Virus record (IMG/VR): IMGVR_UViG_3300044630_004638
Span: 1-26,258 of that record
Reading direction: 5' to 3' (one strand)
DNA: 26,258 nucleotides
DNA from: a virus
Numbering within the stretch: the stretch's first letter is position 1; each line of letters starts with the position of its first letter. Under the pieces are notes generated by a model that saw only the letters and a list, made by a program, of their open reading frames with translations, was not told the origin of the DNA and did no database searches. Both the position numbers and the translations under genes were made by a program. This document shows, in pieces, positions 14,558 through 22,398 of this stretch.

Positions 14558-16039
14558 TTAGATTCCCATATTGATATATTTATTTCTGCTAGAATATCTA
14601 GGGTGTGTGGTGGCAATTTTATATCTTACACGATTTTGCAAATCTCTAGCCATATAGTCTTGCCCATACAATACTAAATCATCTTTAATCAAACTTTCAA
14701 ACTTTAAATATTTTTCTTCTAATACTTCAGGTTCAATATTCCAATGTAATTGCAAACTTGCCCAAATATTTGTAGTCCACAATACATTTATCCCTGATGA
14801 TTTGTTAATTATATCAAATAATTTTTCTGGTTCGTTAACAATGTCTATAACATGAAATTCATGTTTCAATAGTTTATAACGGTCCCATAATTGTTTAAAT
14901 GCTTCTTTACCTTCAAACTCTTTTGTAATTTCTAGTTCCCAAAATTCAGAATAGTTACCTCGGTATGCACTACTGAAATTATACTTCAAGTCGTGTTCAA
15001 TCAACCATTTATCAAAATCAAGACCATCCCATGATTCTAATAAGTGTTTTTTAAAATTAACACTTGATTCGCACCAATCAAAATAATGAACAGTTGTATT
15101 CTCATGGAATTGATTATTACGTAATAATGCTAATGGTTTAAAACCTGCAGCCGCACAAAACAAATTATCTATTGGCCCAGTAGAACGTATTCCTTCAGCA
15201 CTTAGTCTTTCTGTATTGAATGCATACACACGGTCTTTTTCAATCATTTCTTGATACGCAAGTTTTCTCATCCAAGCTCTAGTTGAATAATTGATTAGTT
15301 TATCTACTTCTGATTCATCTTGTAAATTGTTCCATACTTTTTCTAATTGTTCTGTATCTTCATATGGATATAAGAAACATTTACACTCACGCATTTCTAT
15401 ATCAAGATTATCAATTTGTATATTGTTTCTTAGTGCTAAATCAATCCAATTAGCACCATCTTCTGTGTAAGATGGATAAACGACACCTTCTTTAGAAACA
15501 ATATGTTCTGGTGTATATTCTGCTGTTATTTTATTTTCAGATACTTTGTAATTTTGATAGCATGGTTTACGATCCCAAAAGAATCCGTTTTCTAAATATT
15601 CAGGTCTTCCTAACTCGTCCCAAGTTTTTAAATTAACTATAAGTAATTGACGATGTAATCCAGGATAACGGTCCTTACGTGCTATGACATGACCTATAAC
15701 AAATTTATCAGGATTGTTTTCAAAATATTTAATAGATAACCCTACAATATGTGCAAGGCGCAAACTCATCATACCTTGTGCTTGAATAATACATATATGG
15801 TCACCGTTATCTAAACTGTTAGTTAAGATTTCTTTAACACTCTCACTATATCCGCGATACTTTCCATAACCCATTTTTAAACATTGGTTAATCATCCAGA
15901 ATGTCATGTCATGGCTATGCTTTCGTATAAAATCACTAGGTATATCACGTGAAATATCTAGCATTCCGTGACCAACATTTTTGTGTATTGTTTGGTCATC
16001 TAAGTATCTGTCATAAGTTATGCTATTCCAATCACGCAT
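14558..16039 (-). CDS. Unassigned 493-aa protein, two-domain appearance
   Basis: I do not recognise the family. I start it at the second of two adjacent ATGs (16039) because AGGA lies 6 nt before. The longer frame to 16111 adds a false hydrophobic N-terminus that lies entirely over the end of the upstream gene. Residues 1-200 (numbering from 16039) include GDHICIIQAQGMM and a VIARKDRYPGLHRQLLIVN segment, with the look of an alpha/beta enzyme. The middle has ECKCFLYPYED. The second half has TTVHYFDWCESSVNFKKHL followed by SWDGLDF, which looks like the end of a Rossmann strand with an acidic residue, as in some nucleotide- or SAM-binding proteins. Embedded in the oxygenase operon, it may act on the same substrate. 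Soluble, no signal peptide. Confidence 0.8.
   Translation of the reverse strand: MRDWNSITYDRYLDDQTIHKNVGHGMLDISRDIPSDFIRKHSHDMTFWMINQCLKMGYGKYRGYSESVKEILTNSLDNGDHICIIQAQGMMSLRLAHIVGLSIKYFENNPDKFVIGHVIARKDRYPGLHRQLLIVNLKTWDELGRPEYLENGFFWDRKPCYQNYKVSENKITAEYTPEHIVSKEGVVYPSYTEDGANWIDLALRNNIQIDNLDIEMRECKCFLYPYEDTEQLEKVWNNLQDESEVDKLINYSTRAWMRKLAYQEMIEKDRVYAFNTERLSAEGIRSTGPIDNLFCAAAGFKPLALLRNNQFHENTTVHYFDWCESSVNFKKHLLESWDGLDFDKWLIEHDLKYNFSSAYRGNYSEFWELEITKEFEGKEAFKQLWDRYKLLKHEFHVIDIVNEPEKLFDIINKSSGINVLWTTNIWASLQLHWNIEPEVLEEKYLKFESLIKDDLVLYGQDYMARDLQNRVRYKIATTHPRYSSRNKYINMGI
14577..14584 (-). promoter_or_regulatory. Possible intragenic late promoter AATAAATA
   Basis: AATAAATA on the minus strand near the 3' end of the 493-aa gene. 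T4 spacing predicts a start near 14571 and a 14-nt leader with GGGA before the ATG at 14557. The same 8-mer arises by chance from Asn-Lys-Tyr codons (as it does here), so the support is positional only. Confidence 0.25.
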
Positions 16040-16754
16040 CATTTTTCCTATTTGTATAATAGCTACTACGTAATACATAAAAGAAATCACGTATCCTATG
16101 ACCCATTTCATAATGAATTATCATATGAATTCTTGGTTTGTCACTATTATTATATACACTGTGTTTGTTTGATATATCCATTAGAAAAGCTCCGCCCTCA
16201 TCTTCAAATGGAACTACACCGTGATTTTCAAATATAAATTCACAACCTTCAGGATTGTTTAAACTGATATTACAAACACTTAATCTTTTTTGGTCACTAG
16301 GTCTATCTTGGTGCGGTAGTATGTAACCACCTGGTTCTAATAACATTAGTCTAACACGATTTAAATACTCAGCAGGCCATACATCAGTTAAGAATTTTTT
16401 AATAGTGGGTACTTCATCAGCTACCCATGTCCAATCTAATTTTTCTAATGTTTCATTTCTATCTTCACCGTAAGTGTTTAAACTTTGTGTATCCTCATTA
16501 AGTCCGTGTATAGTTAAACTTTTCCAGCCCATACCATAGTCATCACGATGCACATGAAATTTGTCAATGAGTTTTTCTGATTCACTGTGCATTTGTTTCC
16601 ATGGTTGGTTATCTAAAGCACTTAGTTTAAAATAGGGCCATTGACTTTCTGTTATTAACCATTTTGGGTCAAAGAAGTCTGGATATTTATGTGTGAATTG
16701 GTTCTTTTTATTTTCAGTTATGAAATTTGTTAATTCATGAGGGTATTGATTCAT
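16032..16754 (-). CDS. Fe(II)/2-oxoglutarate oxygenase, aspartyl/asparaginyl beta-hydroxylase-like
   Basis: A 240-aa protein, first gene of the leftward operon. It represents a different branch from the HGT-type paralogues downstream. MLLEPGGYILPHQDRP (137-152) contains H148 and D150. FLMDISNKHSVYNNS (190-204) contains H198. KPRIHMIIH has R208. It also carries a GCEFIFE strand and a GGAF turn. This arrangement matches aspartyl/asparaginyl beta-hydroxylase-like proteins, which hydroxylate Asp/Asn side chains or related small molecules. The start at 16754 has no ribosome site and follows an AATAAATA late-like element by 5 nt, so the message may be leaderless. The C-terminus overlaps the next start by 8 bp. 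Confidence 0.85.
   Translation of the reverse strand: MNQYPHELTNFITENKKNQFTHKYPDFFDPKWLITESQWPYFKLSALDNQPWKQMHSESEKLIDKFHVHRDDYGMGWKSLTIHGLNEDTQSLNTYGEDRNETLEKLDWTWVADEVPTIKKFLTDVWPAEYLNRVRLMLLEPGGYILPHQDRPSDQKRLSVCNISLNNPEGCEFIFENHGVVPFEDEGGAFLMDISNKHSVYNNSDKPRIHMIIHYEMGHRIRDFFYVLRSSYYTNRKNDA
16046..16049 (-). promoter_or_regulatory. Ribosome binding site that sets the start of the 493-aa gene
   Basis: AGGA on the minus strand lies 3 nt before ATG 16042 and 6 nt before ATG 16039. The second is better spaced. No site precedes the longer candidate start at 16111, which would also force an 80-bp overlap. Confidence 0.5.
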
Positions 16755-16759
16755 CTATA

Positions 16760-16767
16760 TATTTATT
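16760..16767 (-). promoter_or_regulatory. Late promoter-like AATAAATA driving the leftward oxygenase-halogenase operon
   Basis: AATAAATA fits the relaxed NATAAATA late motif of T4-like phages. Its last base lies 5 nt before the ATG at 16754, so with T4 spacing the first transcribed base would be the A of that start codon. It lies in the only non-coding gap between the divergent operons. Confidence 0.6.
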
Positions 16768-16784
16768 GGCAATGAATTAGTCCC

Positions 16785-16792
16785 TATAAATA
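16785..16792 (+). promoter_or_regulatory. Late promoter TATAAATA driving the rightward radical SAM operon
   Basis: An exact match to the T4 late consensus, with only 4 nt between it and the ATG at 16797. The predicted transcript start falls on or one base from the start codon, and no Shine-Dalgarno is present. Its partner on the other strand lies 17 bp away. Confidence 0.65.
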
Positions 16793-16796
16793 TATC

Positions 16797-17837
16797 ATGC
16801 GTTGTAAGTACTTAGACCACCAAGTTTGTATTAGAACTTCAGGAGAATTTAGGCTATGTTGTTCTAGTCTTGAACCAAGCCATGAATACAATATTAAAAC
16901 ACACACTATAGAAGAATGGTTAAACAGTGACATACATAAAAAAACTAAAGAGTCCATAGAAAATGGTGTTTTGCCAGATAGTTGCATCCGTTGTAGGACA
17001 AATGAATTAGCAGGAATACAAAGTATGAGACAGAGACCTAGAGTATATGGTCCTGGATTAAGTCATTTAGATATACGTTTTAGTAACAAATGTAATTTAC
17101 AATGCGTAATGTGTTCACCTATGAGTTCTAGCTCACTTATGATTGAGCATCAAAAATTAGGTAGTAAAAGTCCATGGGGTATTATTGAAGTAGACGAATT
17201 CAATTGGTACAACGAAGATATTGCGCTTGAGTTAGCTAGTACACCTACATTAAAGGAAGTGTATCTTACTGGTGGTGAACCACTTATGGTGCGTGGTCTA
17301 GATAAATTTATTAACAAGTTAAACAGAAACGTAGAATTAAGGTTCAATACTAACGGCACAATTAATAATCCAAAACTTTATAAACTATTAAGTGAATTTG
17401 ATAGAGTTCAGTTAGCATTTTCAATAGATGGTTTAGGTAAGGTCAATGATTATATACGTCACGGAAGCTCATGGAACCAAGTAGAGGATAATTTATTGTT
17501 AGCTAAGACTTATAATTTTAATGTAACAATAACACCAACAACTCAAATTTACAATTATCCATACTTATCAGACTTGTGGAATTATTGTGACAAGCATGAT
17601 ATCGTTCATTATGATTCTATATTAATGACACCTGAATATTTAGATATACGTAACATGCCAGACAAGATGCGAGAGAAATACACATTACCGCAACACAAAA
17701 CATATTTAGAAGATAATCACAGTGATAACGAACTAATTAAGCGTTTCATTGATGTTACTAAAACATTAGACAACAGCAGAAATGTTGACATACGTGACTA
17801 TCTTCCGGAGCTAGTTGAATTTTATGATTTTAATTAA
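16797..17837 (+). CDS. Radical SAM protein with N-terminal SPASM/twitch-like Cys domain
   Basis: A 346-aa radical SAM enzyme. C99, C103 and C106 (NKCNLQCVMCSP) bind the SAM-cleaving 4Fe-4S cluster, and LTGGEP (157-162) is the SAM amino-group motif. Before the barrel is a Cys-rich region: C3, C11, C21-C22 (GEFRLCC), and C63/C66 (SCIRCRTNE). This resembles a SPASM/twitch auxiliary-cluster domain, which normally sits at the C-terminus. The same order occurs in the gene at 23048-24337. Such enzymes often modify peptides or proteins. The start is fixed by alignment of the Cys domain to residue 1, yet no ribosome site precedes it. Confidence 0.85.
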   Translation: MRCKYLDHQVCIRTSGEFRLCCSSLEPSHEYNIKTHTIEEWLNSDIHKKTKESIENGVLPDSCIRCRTNELAGIQSMRQRPRVYGPGLSHLDIRFSNKCNLQCVMCSPMSSSSLMIEHQKLGSKSPWGIIEVDEFNWYNEDIALELASTPTLKEVYLTGGEPLMVRGLDKFINKLNRNVELRFNTNGTINNPKLYKLLSEFDRVQLAFSIDGLGKVNDYIRHGSSWNQVEDNLLLAKTYNFNVTITPTTQIYNYPYLSDLWNYCDKHDIVHYDSILMTPEYLDIRNMPDKMREKYTLPQHKTYLEDNHSDNELIKRFIDVTKTLDNSRNVDIRDYLPELVEFYDFN

Positions 17838-18273
17838 AGAAAATTTAGAAAAACGAAGAAAAGTATACAAAGAGAATAACAAGTATATAAAAATTTGGGA
17901 CGATATACAACCAAGTTGGATATCTAATCATGTTAAATTATTACGTGAATATTGTCCTGAATTAATTAATGATTATAGTGATAATTGGATTAGTTACAAT
18001 GAGATTGAAGGTACTCCCGTAAGTAAATTAGAACACAGTAACGAATTGATCGATAAAGTATATGAATTCTGCTTAGGTTCATTACTAAAAACTAAACCCT
18101 ATGTTCACGGAGACTGGGTTGTATCTAACATAATTATGAAACCTGATAATAGTTTTTATTTGATTGATTGGGATAACATCGGTGTATATTCTGAAATAGA
18201 AGTTATAACTAAGTTACACAATGACTTGCATTCAAGTTTTGGAGATAAATTTTATGACGCCACAGGCATTTAG
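17824..18273 (+). CDS. Reduced aminoglycoside/choline-kinase-like phosphotransferase
   Basis: Only 149 aa, about half the length of a usual APH-type kinase. I start at ATG 17824 rather than at a TTG nine bases earlier. YVHGDWVVSNIIM (93-105) matches the APH catalytic loop HGDxxxxN, with D97 as base and N102. LIDWDN (113-118) matches the metal-binding IDWD motif. A short N-terminal strand pair with KYIKIW (20-25) may keep the ATP-binding lysine. The alpha-helical substrate-binding lobe is largely absent. The target could be a small metabolite or sugar made by this locus. The overlaps with both neighbours (14 and 20 bp) show tight co-translation. Activity is inferred from the motifs. Confidence 0.75.
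   Translation: MILIKENLEKRRKVYKENNKYIKIWDDIQPSWISNHVKLLREYCPELINDYSDNWISYNEIEGTPVSKLEHSNELIDKVYEFCLGSLLKTKPYVHGDWVVSNIIMKPDNSFYLIDWDNIGVYSEIEVITKLHNDLHSSFGDKFYDATGI
18241..18244 (+). promoter_or_regulatory. Ribosome binding site that sets the start of the first propeller gene
   Basis: GGAG lies 9 nt before ATG 18254. The longer candidate start at 18221 has no such site and would add 11 residues that read as an out-of-frame shadow of the kinase-like gene. Confidence 0.5.
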
Positions 18274-19477
18274 TTACGGTACATTGGGTTCAAATAACAT
18301 GGTTTATTTAGCACCATATGGCTTAAACGAATCGATAAACTATATGCTAAAGATTGACCCCAATACATATCAAACAACACGTATATATTTGGATGTAGAT
18401 ACTTCTTTTGAAAAATACACTACGGGAATATTACATAAAAATAAATTATATTTTCTACCCTACAACGAAAGCAAAATACTTATTGTAGATTGCAATACTG
18501 ATGAAGTGTTATACATTAATTTAGGTCTAACTCATCGAGGAAAATATAATACTGCACATGTCTATAATGATAAAATTATTGCATTACCCTACGGAACTGA
18601 TGATGAATATGATTATTGTTTAATATTAGATACGATCACCCAAACATTCATCTTAAAAAATATAGTATGCCCGATAAACGACAGAAAAAAATGGCATACT
18701 ACGCAGTTATTAGAAAATAAAATATACGGAGTTCCTAGAGGTGAGAATTTTAAAAAGCCTTATTTTTCATATATGATTGAGTTTGATTGTGACAGTTATG
18801 ATTACGCATTAACAGATTGGAGTGAGTTGTGGTCTGACATAGATAATCAACCGCACATATCTAATAAGAAATTTACAACACTGGCTAAAAATAATAATAA
18901 ACTCTATGCCCCTCCTTATAGCGAAAATAATAATTTTGATTTGTTAGCTAAATTTGATAAGACTTGGACCTTTGAGCATACACATTTAACAAAAACCAGT
19001 CGTAAGTATTATGGGCACACTGTAGCAAATAATGGTAAGATATATTTTCCTCCTGCAGGGCACGAAGAAAATTGGAGTGAAATGTTAGTTATTGATAGTA
19101 ATACTGACATATGGTATACAATTGACTTAAAGATTGGTAAAGAGAGTAAAAAGTATTTTAGTGGCGTAGAATATAATAGTAAAATATATTATATACCAAG
19201 AGGTGGTTGTGTATGCGAACCCGAAGAATCATGGAAAAAATTTGGGGACTTAGCTGAAGTATTAGTTATAGATACTGAAACGGATAACCATTATACTATA
19301 GATATTTCACACTATTTCATTGACAATACTACAATTGAGAAGTATAATCAATGTTTATTAGTTAATGATAAAATATTTGCATTCCCGTATGGAGAGTCAG
19401 ATAACTTCCATACTATGTTAGTATTTGATACAGTAACAGAACAAATAGTTAAAACTATGAATTTGAATGAAGTATAA
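18254..19477 (+). CDS. Eight-repeat beta-propeller-like (Kelch-like) protein
   Basis: A 407-aa protein built of about eight repeats beginning near residues 15, 62, 105, 155, 215, 261, 308 and 371. The repeat core is N.KIY..PYG followed after 8-15 residues by .LVIDT.T, for example KIIALPYG...CLILDTIT and KIFAFPYGES...MLVFDTVT. Repeats of 43-60 residues with this strand pattern indicate a beta-propeller resembling Kelch or YncE types. No catalytic motif or signal peptide is seen. Propellers commonly bind proteins, peptides or sugars, so a substrate-binding or scaffold role is possible, as is a receptor-binding role. The next gene is a paralogue. Confidence 0.75.
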   Translation: MTPQAFSYGTLGSNNMVYLAPYGLNESINYMLKIDPNTYQTTRIYLDVDTSFEKYTTGILHKNKLYFLPYNESKILIVDCNTDEVLYINLGLTHRGKYNTAHVYNDKIIALPYGTDDEYDYCLILDTITQTFILKNIVCPINDRKKWHTTQLLENKIYGVPRGENFKKPYFSYMIEFDCDSYDYALTDWSELWSDIDNQPHISNKKFTTLAKNNNKLYAPPYSENNNFDLLAKFDKTWTFEHTHLTKTSRKYYGHTVANNGKIYFPPAGHEENWSEMLVIDSNTDIWYTIDLKIGKESKKYFSGVEYNSKIYYIPRGGCVCEPEESWKKFGDLAEVLVIDTETDNHYTIDISHYFIDNTTIEKYNQCLLVNDKIFAFPYGESDNFHTMLVFDTVTEQIVKTMNLNEV

Positions 19478-20606
19478 AGCGTTTCAAGATTGGTACCGTG
19501 AAGGGAACATTAAGCATCTATTGTTGTACAAACACAATGGATATTTAATCAGCCCTCCGTTTGCTACGGAAAGATGCCCTGAGTATAATAAGATTATGAA
19601 ATACGACGGCACAGTGAGTTATATTGATACAGATATTCCACCGTGTGTTAGCAAAACTAACTCTGTTGTTGAAGTTGATGGATCAAGTTGGTTTATACCC
19701 TATGGCATATACGATGAGTTTAATTGTGTACTACAATTAATCGATGACACTCCTATTAACCATATAATTGAGTCAATGGGCAAAGGTCAATTTTACAGCG
19801 GTGCAAGTGACGGGAAACAAGCATTTAGTTTTCCTTTAGGATATAGTGGAACACAATATGCATTGCATATCAACGATAATATACCTAGATTGATACCGTT
19901 TGAACATACTGTTCCTAAAGCACACATGGGTACAGTTTACTGTAACAGTAAATTTTGGTCAATGCCTAGGGGAGATGAACCTGGCTACACTGACTTGATG
20001 AGTTTTGACGGTGAAAACTTTGAATACTATTCAATCCCGGTAAACTCTATAATCACTAGAAAATATACTGATTTGGTAAGTGTTGGCAACACTCTCTATT
20101 CATTGCCTTTTGGTGAGACAGCAGGACTAAATGAAGTGGTAGAGTTTGATACTGAAACAAAGCAGATTCATTTGCATAAATTAGATGTTCCTGATTTTGC
20201 TAAGAAATATAACTGTATGGTATTGAATGGTAATCATATCATAGGGTTGCCTTACGGTGATGAATATTGTGAGGATAGTAATTGGGGTATTGTGTTCAAC
20301 GTAGTTACTAAAGAAAGCAAATGTTTTGATATTGGTATTACCCACGGTGGCAAATATAGATATCGAAGCGGTATTACATATTACAATACAGCAGTTTTCT
20401 TTCCCGGTGGCACACCACAATGCCCTATAATTGCAGTTAGTACTGCGGGAGATATAGTACACCGACAACATTATCCTAACTTAATGTTTGGTCGACCTAT
20501 CATACATAACCAAAAGATTCATGTTATTGCATATGATATTCATACAGAACAGCAGTATCTATATATGTTTGACGAAGCATGGACAGAGACGGTGATTGAA
20601 TTATGA
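19467..20606 (+). CDS. Second eight-repeat beta-propeller-like protein
   Basis: A 379-aa paralogue of the preceding protein. Repeats start near residues 24, 71, 116, 159, 207, 255, 306 and 347; clear ones are SSWFIPYG, KFWSMPRGD, TLYSLPFGE and HIIGLPYGD. The first and last repeats are more diverged, as is usual where a propeller closes its ring with strands from both ends. It overlaps the previous gene by 11 bp and the next by 4 bp (ATGA). Two full propellers in series suggest duplication followed by specialisation, perhaps to bind two partners. No enzyme motif seen. Confidence 0.75.
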   Translation: MKYKAFQDWYREGNIKHLLLYKHNGYLISPPFATERCPEYNKIMKYDGTVSYIDTDIPPCVSKTNSVVEVDGSSWFIPYGIYDEFNCVLQLIDDTPINHIIESMGKGQFYSGASDGKQAFSFPLGYSGTQYALHINDNIPRLIPFEHTVPKAHMGTVYCNSKFWSMPRGDEPGYTDLMSFDGENFEYYSIPVNSIITRKYTDLVSVGNTLYSLPFGETAGLNEVVEFDTETKQIHLHKLDVPDFAKKYNCMVLNGNHIIGLPYGDEYCEDSNWGIVFNVVTKESKCFDIGITHGGKYRYRSGITYYNTAVFFPGGTPQCPIIAVSTAGDIVHRQHYPNLMFGRPIIHNQKIHVIAYDIHTEQQYLYMFDEAWTETVIEL

Positions 20607-21511
20607 AACATTTATATGATAATTATTTTATTAAGCCCGCTAATAGCATTATCCATGATCCATTTAGATTACATCTATTAGAATCTAATATCGTCACTGA
20701 TGTTATTAGTATGAAGAAAAAAGTAGATGTTCAGGATGAGTTTCCTGAAGTTTATACACAATGGATTAAAAGTTCTAAATTGAATAATTTATTGGGTTTA
20801 GAATCATTTCCATATCGTCATGTTAGTTTAGGTGTAACACAAGCAATTGATGATTTTCTTTTGTATTGTTTAAAAGAAAAACTAAGACTACGAATTTATA
20901 AAGGTGAATATCCTTATATCAATCAAATTGTCAATGAAGATTTAATCTTTATTGAAGATGAAAAACTATGTACAGGAGATGCTGTACTGATAAGCGCACC
21001 ATTCAGTGCTACAGGTGAACTACATCCTAAATGGTGCGAAACAATTAAAATATGTAATGAACTTAGCATTCCAATGTTTGTTGATTGTGCGTTCTTTGGT
21101 ACATGTTATGATTTAACTATATCATTAGATGAACCTTGCATTGATACAGTAGCATTCAGTCCTACGAAGGGATTGAACACTGGATATTTTCGCACAGGAT
21201 TAGCTTACACTAAACGAGGGTATCGTAAGACTACGTTTGAAACACTAACTAAATGGCATCATGGCATACATTTTCATACAGCTATGGCTATGAACATTAT
21301 GCAAAAATATGATCCTGATACTGTTCCTAATATCTATAGGTCTGTGCAAGAACAAATATGTTCACATTATGGTCTCACTCCAAGCAAGACTGTACATCTA
21401 GCACTAGGTGGTGAGGGCTGGGAGTATTTTACTAGAGACGGTGTATGTAATAGAATTGGGTTGCGTATCCCAATCGCAGAATATTATGCTGGTAAAGATT
21501 TACGCAAATAA
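20603..21511 (+). CDS. PLP-dependent aminotransferase-like protein (fold type I)
   Basis: A 302-aa protein related to class I/II aminotransferases. MFVDCAFFGT (158-167) supplies the PLP-pyridine aspartate D161 after a strand. AFSPTKGLNTGYFRTG (184-199) supplies the Schiff-base lysine K189, with the usual S..KG...G.R.G context. VSLGVTQAIDDFLLY (75-89) matches the G-(V/N)T-A helix that holds the cofactor phosphate. At about 100 residues shorter than typical members, it has a reduced C-terminal small domain, but ends GLRIPIAEYY, which could retain the carboxylate-binding Arg (GLRI). Substrate unknown; amino-group transfer or loss is likely. Its last 28 bases overlap the end of the convergent radical SAM gene. 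Confidence 0.8.
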   Translation: MKHLYDNYFIKPANSIIHDPFRLHLLESNIVTDVISMKKKVDVQDEFPEVYTQWIKSSKLNNLLGLESFPYRHVSLGVTQAIDDFLLYCLKEKLRLRIYKGEYPYINQIVNEDLIFIEDEKLCTGDAVLISAPFSATGELHPKWCETIKICNELSIPMFVDCAFFGTCYDLTISLDEPCIDTVAFSPTKGLNTGYFRTGLAYTKRGYRKTTFETLTKWHHGIHFHTAMAMNIMQKYDPDTVPNIYRSVQEQICSHYGLTPSKTVHLALGGEGWEYFTRDGVCNRIGLRIPIAEYYAGKDLRK

Positions 21512-22398
21512 ATGTCACTGAGACAATTACAAGATTCTTTTTGACATACAATAGTATTTGTGGGTAACGTAAAGTTAGTTATAGTCCCTATACTTCCACC
21601 TTGCTCACAGTTTGCTCGTACAATATTTCCATAAAAATCTACGTTAATCATATCTAATCCTGCATGGCATTCCCAACCTTTATGCCTATTTAATTTATTC
21701 AGTATTAGTTTATTTGCAGTAGTATATTCACTATCAAATAATATATCTCCACGATGCACTTTACTGTCATCTACTTTTCTAAAATATGGCCAATTTTCTA
21801 AAAACTTTTTCTGTTCAACCGTATATTCAGATGGTTTATTTGTCATGTTATTAATGTCTGAAGTTTTGTCTAGTATTACTTTGGGCCAGATAGTTAACGA
21901 ACTATTCTCATAAAGATGTTTAGCTATACTAACCATCTCATCAAAGTTTTCAGCACTTATCATTAAATTGACAATAACTGGGCCAGTCATTACTTTACTA
22001 ATGTTTATAAAATGTTCAATATTTGCATACTCTTTGTGATAGCTTAACATTAAGCCATCTGTATACTGATTAATTTCTTTGAAATATTCTATATCACGTG
22101 ACCCATTAGATAAAAAACTAAAACTGTTATTATAACTCTTTGCTGTTTGTGCAAACTCTAAAAAATGTTTCCAATAAGTAGGCTCACCGCCCGATATACG
22201 AAAACATATATCTTTAAAAGGTATTTGCTTATTAATTTCTTTTACAAAGTTTTTAACATTGTCAATATCAGGCCAACCACTTGACCCGTCATGAAACATA
22301 CTTGGGCAATAGCTACAACGATAGTTACATTTGTTGCTTAGATCCCATGTAATTAAGAACCAATTTTCTTTTAGTTTGTCAACATATTCTATCTTCAT
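21484..22398 (-). CDS. Radical SAM protein with C-terminal Cys cluster
   Basis: A 304-aa radical SAM enzyme. C24, C28 and C31 (NKCNYRCSYCPSM) bind the 4Fe-4S cluster, and RISGGEPTYW near residue 70 is the GGEP motif. The C-terminal 65 residues hold at least five cysteines: WECHAG, RANCEQGG, VCQKESCNC. This is the pattern of a SPASM or twitch auxiliary-cluster domain, including the 'D..GNI.R' turn (DFYGNIVRANC). Such enzymes frequently act on peptides or proteins. It is the last gene of the leftward operon, with ATGA coupling to the oxygenase-like gene before it. Target unknown. Confidence 0.87.
   Translation of the reverse strand: MKIEYVDKLKENWFLITWDLSNKCNYRCSYCPSMFHDGSSGWPDIDNVKNFVKEINKQIPFKDICFRISGGEPTYWKHFLEFAQTAKSYNNSFSFLSNGSRDIEYFKEINQYTDGLMLSYHKEYANIEHFINISKVMTGPVIVNLMISAENFDEMVSIAKHLYENSSLTIWPKVILDKTSDINNMTNKPSEYTVEQKKFLENWPYFRKVDDSKVHRGDILFDSEYTTANKLILNKLNRHKGWECHAGLDMINVDFYGNIVRANCEQGGSIGTITNFTLPTNTIVCQKESCNCLSDIYLRKSLPA

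Larger units (their letters stand above)
16757..16795. repeat. 10-bp inverted repeat formed by the two divergent promoters
   Basis: ATATATTTAT (16757-16766) and ATAAATATAT (16786-16795) are perfect reverse complements separated by 19 nt. They contain the cores of the two late promoter-like elements, so the control region is nearly symmetrical between the two divergent operons. Confidence 0.6.

Noticed and set aside
16040-16111. Hydrophobic N-terminal extension (apparent membrane segment) of the 493-aa protein
   Set aside because: It lies wholly over the coding end of the upstream oxygenase gene; a ribosome site before ATG 16039 favours the shorter, soluble protein.
18221-18253. Earlier start for the first propeller gene
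   Set aside because: No ribosome site, and its residues are an out-of-frame reading of the kinase-like gene; GGAG precedes ATG 18254.
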